A stretch of 8,843 nt of DNA from Candidatus Omnitrophota bacterium (lineage in GTDB: Bacteria; Omnitrophota; Gorgyraeia; Gygaellales; Profunditerraquicolaceae), in assembly GCA_028716305.1 (NCBI GenBank), contig JAQUQA010000039.1, forward strand, positions 1 through 8,843. Direction: 5' to 3'. Position 1 is the first letter of the stretch. Every line of letters begins with the position of its first letter. The translations under genes were made by a program, and so were the position numbers. Positions 1 through 5,836 of this stretch are shown here, piece by piece. The notes under the pieces are model-generated. The model was not told the origin of the DNA, searched no databases, and saw nothing but the letters and a program-made list of their open reading frames with translations.

Positions 1-2290
1 GCGGGTTCATCTCACCTAACCCCTTATATCTCTGGATATGCATCCCCTTAGTAGCAACGTCTTTTATGTAGAGATGCACCTCTTTTAAGGTGTACAGGTT
101 CTGGGTGTCTTTTTCATTATCGATCCGGTAGAGGGCCCTGGGCTTTTTCTGTTCTTTTGACTTGCTGCCTCCTGGCGCAGGGTCAACCGTGATCCCAGAG
201 CCATAAGTCAAAAAGTCAAGCCCGAGTTTCTCAATTTTGCCGATTATTTGCTCTATTTCCGGTGCTTCAAAAAGCTCTAAAATATCATAATCCTGTTTCT
301 CTTCTTTTGACGTAAAATCACCTAATTCCTTATCCGAATAAACAAAATGGGCTTTACCCTCCACTTTTACCCTATAAATTGGCAGTTTTTTGGTCTTTTT
401 ATGCCTTAATTCCAGGTAATTTTGAAATTCCACTCCCTTTTTCTCTAAATTGTTTCCAATCTTCTCCAAATCTACTAAAAGCTGTAAAAGTTCCTTAAAT
501 TGATTATCTGTAAAGCTTTTCTTCTCTTTAAGATAGGTAAATTTATGCCCTTCTCTACCCAATTCTAACAACAGGTCATTCATCTGTTGTTCGGTCTGAA
601 TATACTCCTCTCGTTGCCCTCTTTTTATTTTATACAAAGGGGGCTGGGCAATATAAACATGCCCTTCTTCGATTAACTTGGGCATCTGGCGATACAGCAA
701 TGTCAGTAAGAGGGTGCGGATATGCGAACCATCGACATCGGCATCCGCCATCAGCACAAGTTTATTGTAGCGCAACTTAGCAATGTCAAACTCTTGGCCT
801 ACTCCAGTACCCAGCGCCGTTATAATTGTCCTGATTTCTTCATTAGAAAGAATTTTATCCAAACGGGCCTTCTCCACGTTCAAGATCTTTCCCTTGATCG
901 GTAAAATAGCCTGAAAACGCCTGTCTCTGCCCTGCTTTGCGCTGCCACCCGCGGAATCACCTTCTACAATATATAGTTCGCAAAGCGCGGGGTCTCGCTC
1001 AGAGCAATCGGCGAGTTTGCCGGGCAGCCCTGCTCCTTCTAAGGCCCCTTTTCTCCGCGTTAACTCTCGTGCCTTGCGCGCCGCTTCCCTGGCCCGGGAG
1101 GCAATGATTACTTTGTCGACGATCTTATTTGAGATAGACGGGTTTTCTTCAAAGTATGATGCCAGTGATTCAAAACAGGCAGAGGCCATAATCCCCTCCA
1201 CCTCAGAATTACCCAGCTTGGTCTTGGTCTGTCCTTCGTATTGCGGATTAGGCACCTTGACACTGATTACCGCGGTGAGCCCTTCGCGCGCGTCCTCACC
1301 GGTGATGCCGATGTCGTCTTTAATTAAATTCTTACCCTTGGCATACTGATTTATCGCCCTGGTCAAAGCCGATTTAAAACCGGAAAGGTGCGTCCCGCCC
1401 TCGATAGTATTAATATTATTAGCAAAAGAAAAGATCGTTTCGGCGTAGCCGTCATTATACTGCAGCGCCGCCTCCAGGATCACGTCGTCTTCTGTTTTTT
1501 GGAAATAAACGACCTTATTGTGCAACGGGTTCTTGTTTTTATTCAAATACTCAACAAAAGAAATTATTCCTCCGGAAAATTCAAAGACCGCCTCTTTTTC
1601 CGTGCGCTCGTCCTCGAGCTTGATCTTCAACCCTTTGTTCAAAAAAGCCAGTTCGCGCAAGCGTTGTGATAGCACATCGTATGAAAATTCTACCTTACTA
1701 AAAATGGTTTTGTCCGGCTTAAAAGTTACCTTAGTACCGGTAGTCGTGCTTTTACCGATTGCAATAAGCTTGGAAACGGTCTTTCCCCGTTCGTAACGCT
1801 GGTGATAAACCTTTCCATCCCTTCTAACCTCGACCTCCAGCCAGTCTGACAGGGCATTTACTACACTTACCCCGACGCCATGCAAACCTCCGGATACTTT
1901 ATATACCCGATGATCAAACTTGCCTCCGGCGTGGAGCTTTGTCAACGCCACCTCTACAGCCGGCTTCTTTTCAGTTTTATGGATATCTACGGGGATACCT
2001 CGACCATTATCCATAACGCTGATACTGTTGTCGTGGCGAATAACCACGGTAATGGTATCGCAATAGCCGCCCAAAGACTCATCGACACTATTATCGACCA
2101 CCTCGTAAACCAGGTGGTGCAAGCCGCGCACCGAGGTGTCGCCGATATACATGGCAGGCCTGCGCCTAACCGCTTCCGTGCCCTCTAAAACCTGAATGTT
2201 CGTCGCGTCATACGCCTTATCATCTTTCTTGGTGCCGGGCGCGGCGGTTTTCGGCTTTTTTTCTAAATCGTCGGTTTTTCTTTTGCTCAC
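1..2290 (-). CDS. gyrB: DNA gyrase subunit B (partial, C-terminus off the left edge)
   Basis: This is the ATPase/TOPRIM subunit of the type IIA topoisomerase that introduces negative supercoils together with GyrA. I translated 763 residues by hand on the minus strand without meeting a stop. The GHKL ATPase motifs are EVVDNSVDE (63-71), DNGRGIP (94-100) and SGGLHGVG (133-140). A QTK loop follows, then TOPRIM with EGDSAGG (443-449) and the metal-binding DADVDG (516-521). The reading ends in QRYKGLGEMNP, so by comparison with E. coli about 60 residues are missing. Roughly 190 residues separate the TOPRIM core from that motif, which is the long-insert form rather than the short Bacillus form. The start is GTG at 2290. 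It overlaps the stop of the upstream DUF721 gene (GTGA) and is preceded by GGGAGAGG four bases upstream, which implies translational coupling. The first 27 or so residues are a Lys-rich extension ahead of the conserved YDATNIQVLEG. ParE is an alternative for the family, but the dnaN linkage favours GyrB. Confidence 0.96.
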   Translation of the reverse strand, partial: MSKRKTDDLEKKPKTAAPGTKKDDKAYDATNIQVLEGTEAVRRRPAMYIGDTSVRGLHHLVYEVVDNSVDESLGGYCDTITVVIRHDNSISVMDNGRGIPVDIHKTEKKPAVEVALTKLHAGGKFDHRVYKVSGGLHGVGVSVVNALSDWLEVEVRRDGKVYHQRYERGKTVSKLIAIGKSTTTGTKVTFKPDKTIFSKVEFSYDVLSQRLRELAFLNKGLKIKLEDERTEKEAVFEFSGGIISFVEYLNKNKNPLHNKVVYFQKTEDDVILEAALQYNDGYAETIFSFANNINTIEGGTHLSGFKSALTRAINQYAKGKNLIKDDIGITGEDAREGLTAVISVKVPNPQYEGQTKTKLGNSEVEGIMASACFESLASYFEENPSISNKIVDKVIIASRAREAARKARELTRRKGALEGAGLPGKLADCSERDPALCELYIVEGDSAGGSAKQGRDRRFQAILPIKGKILNVEKARLDKILSNEEIRTIITALGTGVGQEFDIAKLRYNKLVLMADADVDGSHIRTLLLTLLYRQMPKLIEEGHVYIAQPPLYKIKRGQREEYIQTEQQMNDLLLELGREGHKFTYLKEKKSFTDNQFKELLQLLVDLEKIGNNLEKKGVEFQNYLELRHKKTKKLPIYRVKVEGKAHFVYSDKELGDFTSKEEKQDYDILELFEAPEIEQIIGKIEKLGLDFLTYGSGITVDPAPGGSKSKEQKKPRALYRIDNEKDTQNLYTLKEVHLYIKDVATKGMHIQRYKGLGEMNP

Positions 2291-2574
2291 TTTACCTCTC
2301 CCAAATAAAATCTAATACTCTTCAAATCGCCCTTCTCTTTACTTAACCTTTGCAGGAAGTCTTCTTTGCGCAGATTTAAGGCGTAGAGCTGTGCAGAAGA
2401 ATCGACCTTGACCCACAAAACCCCGTTTCTAAAATTATTAACTCTTATATGCTCTAATTCTTTTTTCGTCAAGACTTTTTTTAACAATACACCAAAATCA
2501 TCCTCGGGAACAGCCTGTTTTTTTTTAAACAACGAGGAAATAACACTCTGGATTGTATCTTTAATTAATTCCAT
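2287..2574 (-). CDS. DUF721 / DciA-like protein, short form
   Basis: This 95-residue protein resembles the DUF721 family, whose member DciA helps load the replicative helicase DnaB in bacteria that lack DnaC or DnaI. What can be seen is an N-terminal helix followed by a stretch (about residues 33-92) with the DUF721 pattern: a strand around NGVLWVKVDSSAQ, a helix LNLRKEDFLQRLSKEKG, and a final strand SIRFYLGEV. The tryptophan often found after the serine pair is Gln here, and the protein is near the short end for the family. Its ATG lies one base after the dnaN stop, and its stop overlaps the gyrB start, so it sits inside a tight dnaN-DUF721-gyrB operon. This is the classical position of the family, although usually recF precedes it. 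The DciA role is inferred from family and position and is not demonstrated by the sequence. Confidence 0.78.
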   Translation of the reverse strand: MELIKDTIQSVISSLFKKKQAVPEDDFGVLLKKVLTKKELEHIRVNNFRNGVLWVKVDSSAQLYALNLRKEDFLQRLSKEKGDLKSIRFYLGEVK

Positions 2575-2575
2575 T

Positions 2576-3667
2576 TTATCCCAGGCGCATCGGTAACACT
2601 ATATAAACATAACCATTCACCCGGAAGACCCCGGGTTTTTCACTGTCTGTTAACTCGAACTCCACCTGGTCGGAAGCCAGGTTTTTTAAGACATCGATCA
2701 GGTACACCGGATTAAAACCAATTACCAGCTCCTTGCCTTTATATTCAACCGGTACCTCTTCTCTAGACTCCCCTATATCGGGGGTAGATTTGGAAATTAC
2801 CATCTTATCTTTAAAAATCTCCAACTTAACCGCCTGATAATCAGGGGTAGACAATAAAGAGGCCCGTTTCACCGCCAAGAGAAACTCTTCTCGATCTACT
2901 TTTATCCTGGCATCCGAAACCAAAGGAATAACCTGGTGGTAATCAGGGAATTCACCTTCTATTAGACGGGAAATAATCACAGCTTTCCCCAGATCAAACA
3001 TTACCTGATTACTACCCAAAAGCAAAGACAACGTGCCTTCTTCTTTTAAATTCCGGTTTAACTCCTGGATTGTTTTGATCGGCACGATCATCGTAAAATC
3101 TTTATCGAGATTTTGCTTAATCTCTTTTTCGATGATCGCCAGCCTTTTTCCGTCGGTTGCCACCAAGGTAAGCTTGTTTTTTTTAATTGAAAAAAGTATT
3201 CCGTTTAAAATATAACGTGTTTCATCAAAAGAAACCGCAAAAGAGGTTAAACTCAACATTTCTCTTAATACATCTTGCTCGATTTTTATAACTTCTTTAT
3301 CCTTAAATTCCGGCAGCCTGGGAAACTCGTCTTTAGACAACCCCATAATCTTAAATTGACAGGATTTTGTTTCAATTACCACTAAATCATTCTTTTTTGT
3401 GTTTAAACTAACCTCATTTAACGGTAATTCCCTGATTATATCCCCAAATCTCTTGGCTGGAATAGTGATGGAACCGGCTTCCTGGGTATCCACAGGTATT
3501 ACACAACTTATTCCTATATCCAGATCCGTAGCTGTTAACCGTAATGTACCCCCCTGGCTTTCAATTAGAATATTGGAAAGTATGGGTAAAGCCGCTTTAG
3601 GGCTAATAACATTTTGTACTGTTTGGATCCCACCTAACAAAATGTCTTTTTCCACAGAAAACTTCAT
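2576..3667 (-). CDS. dnaN: DNA polymerase III subunit beta (sliding clamp)
   Basis: This is the ring-shaped processivity clamp that tethers DNA polymerase III and other partners to DNA. At 363 residues it has the usual length. It starts with a family-typical MKFSVEKDILLGGIQTVQNV and keeps ATDLDIG in the first domain and ATDGKRLAIIE in the second. It ends with YVYIVLPMRLG, the conserved C-terminal strand that lines the partner-binding pocket (normally MPMRL). The three-domain repeat is intact and I see no frameshift. The start is ATG at 3667, with AGGAG at 3679-3675 seven bases upstream. A candidate promoter of its own lies in the 145-base gap after dnaA. Downstream, the DUF721 gene begins after a single spacer base. 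A DnaA-box-like 9-mer falls inside the first codons. Confidence 0.97.
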   Translation of the reverse strand: MKFSVEKDILLGGIQTVQNVISPKAALPILSNILIESQGGTLRLTATDLDIGISCVIPVDTQEAGSITIPAKRFGDIIRELPLNEVSLNTKKNDLVVIETKSCQFKIMGLSKDEFPRLPEFKDKEVIKIEQDVLREMLSLTSFAVSFDETRYILNGILFSIKKNKLTLVATDGKRLAIIEKEIKQNLDKDFTMIVPIKTIQELNRNLKEEGTLSLLLGSNQVMFDLGKAVIISRLIEGEFPDYHQVIPLVSDARIKVDREEFLLAVKRASLLSTPDYQAVKLEIFKDKMVISKSTPDIGESREEVPVEYKGKELVIGFNPVYLIDVLKNLASDQVEFELTDSEKPGVFRVNGYVYIVLPMRLG

Positions 3668-3812
3668 TTCCTATCTCCTTTATTATTATTTAAATAATAT
3701 ATTATATTAAAATCATATTGGTAGTAAAGCCTTTTTCTCTCTGTTGAAAACTATGTATCTATATATTACACCCTTGGTTGTATTAATAACAACTTGGGGG
3801 AAGCCTCTGGAA
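3668..3812. other. dnaA-dnaN spacer with AT-rich tract
   Basis: This 145-base gap holds the dnaN ribosome site, the candidate dnaN promoter and a strongly A+T-rich stretch (3680-3719, with one C in 3680-3713 and few G/C elsewhere). TTTTCCACA (3648-3656), one mismatch from the DnaA-box consensus, lies just inside dnaN. In Bacillus subtilis the unwinding element is in the corresponding dnaA-dnaN gap, so this could be a second half of the origin. Only one box is seen, which makes the idea weak. No small gene was recognised. Confidence 0.45.
3694..3728 (-). promoter_or_regulatory. Candidate dnaN promoter
   Basis: Read on the minus strand, TTTACT (3728-3723) is followed after 16 bases by a perfect TATAAT (3706-3701). 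Transcription would begin near 3694, leaving a leader of about 27 bases before the dnaN ATG that contains its AGGAG ribosome site. The surrounding tract is almost pure A+T, so a TATAAT could arise by chance. The -35 box matches consensus at only 4 of 6 positions. Confidence 0.5.
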
Positions 3813-5147
3813 TTACTGTTTAATGACTTGTATAATCCTCTCTAGTTTGTTTTTTAATAATTCATTATTCGCGGCTTCTATCTTAATTTTATTACAAGAA
3901 TGCAAAACCGTAGTATGGTCTTTGCCTCCAAAAAATCCCCCTATTTCCGGAAGAGAAAGGTCGGTCAACTCCCTGCTTAAAAACATTGCGATCTGCCTGG
4001 GTAACACTATATTCTTATTCCTTTTTTTTGTACGAAAATCCGCCAAGCTGATACCATATTCTTCGGCAACACAACGTTGGATAAAATCCACGGTAATCAA
4101 TTTTTGCGGTTCTTTAAGCAGGTCTTTTAATACCTCCCTGGTTAATTCCAGGGTGATCGGCTTTTCTTCGAGCAAGGAATAGGCAATTGTCCTGATTAGT
4201 GCCCCCTCCAATTCCCGGATATTGGTTTTTATTAAAGAGGCAATAAAATAAATAACATCGTCGGGGACGCTGACTGGCTCGCGTTCTATTTTTTTCTTAA
4301 GTATCGCTATCCTGGTTTCCAGGTCCGGCGGCTGAATATCGGTTGCCAGGCCCCAACTAAACCGGGAAACCAGCCTGTCTTGCAGATTAGAGATCTCTTT
4401 TGGCTGGCGGTCCGAAGAGATGATAATTTGCTTATGCGCGTCATAAAGCACGTTAAAAGTATGAAAGAACTCCTCCTGGGTAGACTCCTTACCGGCGATA
4501 AATTGGATATCGTCAACAACCAAAACATCTACATTGTTGCGGTAACGCTGCCTGAATGTCGCTGTGGAATGGTGTTGAATGGCGTCAATAAGTTCATTAG
4601 TGAACCTTTCCGAGGTGATATAACAAATTTTCGCATTGGCGGTTGAGCGCAGGATCTTATGGCAAATGGCTTGCATTAGGTGGGTTTTTCCCAGCCCCAC
4701 CCCGCCGTAGATAAATAAAGGATTGTAGGTTTTAGCCGGAGAGTCGGCAACCGCCAAAGAATATGCGTGGGCATGCCGGTTTGAGGACCCGATGATAAAA
4801 TTTTCAAAGGTAAACCTGGGGTTGAGCCCCTGATAGCAGATTGGCTCGGCAGTAACCGCCGGCGGGGTTGATTGCTCAGTTTGGGTAGCGCCCTTCTTGT
4901 CAGGGGCGCCAACCTCCAGGGTGATCTTAAGCTCCGTTTGCGCCACCTGGTTGACGGCATCCAGGATCAGGGCCCGGTAGTGATTCTCCACCCAGTCCCT
5001 AAAAAAGCTGTCCGGAGCCTCAAGAATCAGGGTGTTGTCGTCTTGGAGCCTGGCTTGCATCGGGGCGATCCAGGCCGCGAACACGCTATCTCCTAACCGC
5101 TCCTGAAGCAATTTTTTGCTCCCCGCCCAGATATCATGACTGTTCAT
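3813..5147 (-). CDS. dnaA: Chromosomal replication initiator protein DnaA
   Basis: DnaA is the AAA+ ATPase that binds DnaA boxes, melts oriC and recruits the helicase; it also usually represses its own gene. Numbered from ATG at 5147 (444 residues), domain I begins MNSHDIW. A short Pro/Thr-rich linker (about 80-105) follows, then the AAA+ core: Walker A GGVGLGKTH (148-156), Walker B VLVVDD (208-213), sensor I around SSDR (244-247), the arginine-finger region LVSRF (Arg262) and sensor II NIRELEG (Arg311). Domain IV carries the DnaA signature GGKDHTTVLHSCNKI (407-421). The frame stays open to a GTG at 5174, which would add nine residues. I prefer the ATG because domain I normally places its Trp six to eight residues from the start, because GGCGGG gives a weak ribosome site there, and because the GTG lies inside a DnaA box and hairpin arm. 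All key residues are present. Confidence 0.96.
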   Translation of the reverse strand: MNSHDIWAGSKKLLQERLGDSVFAAWIAPMQARLQDDNTLILEAPDSFFRDWVENHYRALILDAVNQVAQTELKITLEVGAPDKKGATQTEQSTPPAVTAEPICYQGLNPRFTFENFIIGSSNRHAHAYSLAVADSPAKTYNPLFIYGGVGLGKTHLMQAICHKILRSTANAKICYITSERFTNELIDAIQHHSTATFRQRYRNNVDVLVVDDIQFIAGKESTQEEFFHTFNVLYDAHKQIIISSDRQPKEISNLQDRLVSRFSWGLATDIQPPDLETRIAILKKKIEREPVSVPDDVIYFIASLIKTNIRELEGALIRTIAYSLLEEKPITLELTREVLKDLLKEPQKLITVDFIQRCVAEEYGISLADFRTKKRNKNIVLPRQIAMFLSRELTDLSLPEIGGFFGGKDHTTVLHSCNKIKIEAANNELLKNKLERIIQVIKQ

Positions 5148-5166
5148 ATCTTGTACCCGCCCGAGA

Positions 5167-5175
5167 ATATCCACA
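5167..5175 (+). promoter_or_regulatory. DnaA box 1
   Basis: ATATCCACA matches the consensus TTATCCACA at 8 of 9 positions. It overlaps the possible upstream GTG start of dnaA and forms part of the left arm of the inverted repeat. Confidence 0.65.
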
Positions 5176-5177
5176 GT

Positions 5178-5186
5178 TTATACACA
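5178..5186 (+). promoter_or_regulatory. DnaA box 2
   Basis: TTATACACA matches the consensus at 8 of 9 positions and is identical to the form of E. coli box R2. It lies two bases from box 1 on the same strand. Confidence 0.65.
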
Positions 5187-5199
5187 ACTTGCATAAACC

Positions 5200-5208
5200 T
5201 GTGGATAT
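5200..5208 (-). promoter_or_regulatory. DnaA box 3
   Basis: On the minus strand this reads ATATCCACA, identical to box 1 but in opposite orientation, so the two form the outer ends of the inverted repeat at 5167-5208. Confidence 0.65.
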
Positions 5209-5257
5209 ATCATATCAGATAAAAATCACTATGCAACAAAAAAAGTTAAGTCCCAGT

Positions 5258-5285
5258 ATTATATATTATTTTTTTCTTCAGTCAA
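5258..5285 (-). promoter_or_regulatory. dnaA promoter
   Basis: On the minus strand, TTGACT (5285-5280) is followed by 16 bases and a perfect TATAAT (5263-5258). Predicted transcription starts near 5251, giving a leader of about 100 bases that runs through all three DnaA boxes before the ATG at 5147. Repression by DnaA bound downstream of the start site is therefore plausible. Confidence 0.75.
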
Positions 5286-5296
5286 TAGAAAAATAG

Positions 5297-5358
5297 CCAA
5301 GGCCCGCGGTCCCCGGCGCCGGCTTAGGAAAACCGCCTCTGCCTGAGACAAGCGGGTG
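5297..5358. other. G+C-rich block between the divergent promoters
   Basis: About 70% of these bases are G or C, while the flanks are strongly A+T-rich. It includes the perfect palindrome CCGGCGCCGG (5313-5322). No reading frame, tRNA fold or terminator with a T-tract was recognised. It may act as a rigid boundary between the dnaA and rpmH promoters, but its function is unknown. Confidence 0.5.
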
Positions 5359-5366
5359 TTTAACTC

Positions 5367-5395
5367 TTGACGCAAGAATCAATGTATGTTAGAAT
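5367..5395 (+). promoter_or_regulatory. Upstream rpmH promoter (P1)
   Basis: TTGACG (5367-5372), a 17-base spacer and TAGAAT (5390-5395) are present, with TGT just before the -10 giving an extended -10. GACGCA (5369-5374) and TGCGTC (5395-5400) form inverted arms around the element, possibly an operator. It would read into rpmH. Confidence 0.6.
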
Positions 5396-5419
5396 GCGTC
5401 ATAAATTTAATATAAAGCA

Positions 5420-5447
5420 TTGACTGGTTGGGACTTTGTGCTATAAT
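5420..5447 (+). promoter_or_regulatory. Main rpmH promoter (P2)
   Basis: TTGACT (5420-5425), a 16-base spacer and a perfect TATAAT (5442-5447) are present. The preceding A/T-rich bases (5401-5419) could act as an UP element. Transcription would start near 5454, inside a run of eight A followed by six T, about 25 bases before the rpmH ATG. The core hexamers and spacing are the same as in the dnaA promoter on the other strand. Confidence 0.8.
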
Positions 5448-5478
5448 AAAAAAAATTTTTTGAAAGGAAGGGGTAAAA

Positions 5479-5616
5479 ATGAAGAAAAATTTGAAGACAC
5501 CGACAAAAATCGTCGGTAAGAAAAAACAGGGTTTTCGTAAAAAGATGCGTAGCCGTGCCGGCCGTGCGGTATTAGCTCGTCGACGGAGAAAGGGCCGTAA
5601 ACACCTCTCAATTTAG
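5479..5616 (+). CDS. rpmH: 50S ribosomal protein L34
   Basis: L34 is a tiny, very basic protein of the large ribosomal subunit that is buried in 23S rRNA. The 45-residue product has the family hallmark QGFRKKM...GRAVLARRRRKGRKHLS, with 20 basic residues overall. The N-terminal half is unusual: MKKNLKTPTKIVGKKK stands where most bacteria have a form like MKRTYQPS followed by basic residues. The start is ATG at 5479, with AAGGAAGGGG just upstream as a strong ribosome site. Two tandem promoters precede it. Its stop is only two bases from the next start, yidD, so the rnpA gene that normally follows rpmH is not present. The gene is too short for most automatic gene lists but is clearly real. Confidence 0.96.
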   Translation: MKKNLKTPTKIVGKKKQGFRKKMRSRAGRAVLARRRRKGRKHLSI

Positions 5617-5618
5617 GA

Positions 5619-5834
5619 ATGCTTACAAGACTCTGCCTGGCTATTATTACCTGGTATCAAATACTCTTTAGACCCTTGCTTCCTCAATGCTGCCGGTTTC
5701 ATCCCAGTTGCTCGGAGTATGCCAAAGAAGCATTTTTTAAGTATGGAATTTTGAAAGGAGGATTTAAAGCGGTTAGGCGGCTCCTGCATTGCCACCCGTT
5801 TTCCAGAAGATCCGGATACGATCCGCTTATTTAA
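5619..5834 (+). CDS. yidD: YidD, membrane protein insertion efficiency factor
   Basis: YidD is a small membrane-associated protein that assists YidC-dependent insertion of inner-membrane proteins. The 71-residue product starts with a short hydrophobic/amphipathic helix (about 4-21). It carries the family core CCRFHPSCSEYA (24-35, cysteines 24, 25 and 31), then a GILKGG turn and RLLHCHPF...GYDPL at the end (Cys58). This covers the whole family length. It begins two bases after the rpmH stop with no strong ribosome site, and yidC follows two bases after its stop, so the three genes are probably cotranscribed and translationally coupled. Confidence 0.95.
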   Translation: MLTRLCLAIITWYQILFRPLLPQCCRFHPSCSEYAKEAFFKYGILKGGFKAVRRLLHCHPFSRRSGYDPLI

Positions 5835-5836
5835 TC

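Larger units (their letters stand above)
5167..5208. repeat. Inverted repeat formed by DnaA boxes in the dnaA leader
   Basis: The arms are 5167-5181 and 5193-5208. They are perfect complements over 15 bases apart from one extra C in the right arm, with an 11-base loop. Transcribed from the dnaA promoter, the leader RNA could fold into a 15-base-pair hairpin with one bulge. The hairpin would end about 20 bases before the preferred ATG. Confidence 0.7.
5148..5478. other. dnaA-rpmH intergenic region, probable oriC
   Basis: This gap lies between divergently transcribed dnaA and rpmH and holds no gene that I recognise. From left to right it contains three DnaA boxes in an inverted repeat (5167-5208), an A/T-rich tract overlapping the dnaA promoter (5211-5298), a block of roughly 70% G+C (5297-5358), and two tandem promoters for rpmH (5367-5447). 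DnaA boxes beside AT-rich DNA, flanked by dnaA and by rpmH-yidD-yidC and parAB, are the usual setting of a bacterial origin. The assignment is inferred. Only three boxes are seen, fewer than in many mapped origins. Confidence 0.75.

Noticed and set aside
1017..1349. Open frame of 110 codons on the plus strand
   Set aside because: It is antisense to well-conserved gyrB motifs and has no recognisable domain; it is a shadow of gyrB.
3486..3494. DnaA-box-like GTATCCACA within dnaN
   Set aside because: It is one mismatch from consensus but isolated and fully explained by dnaN coding (codons of VDT). A chance match is likely.
3773..3802. Imperfect inverted repeat after dnaA (GTTGT/ACAAC with outer CCC/GGG) as a terminator
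   Set aside because: The stem is only five pairs plus an interrupted outer part, and no T-run follows on the minus strand. It is too weak to call.
5297..5358. tRNA or small structured RNA in the G+C-rich block
   Set aside because: No cloverleaf, T-loop (GTTCGAATC-like) motif or terminator was found.
5479..5618. rnpA hidden in another frame overlapping rpmH, as in Thermus
   Set aside because: No long alternative plus-strand frame with RNase P protein motifs spans rpmH and the start of yidD.
5613..5795. Open frame of 60 codons on the minus strand opposite yidD
   Set aside because: It is antisense to a clear YidD and has no family resemblance.
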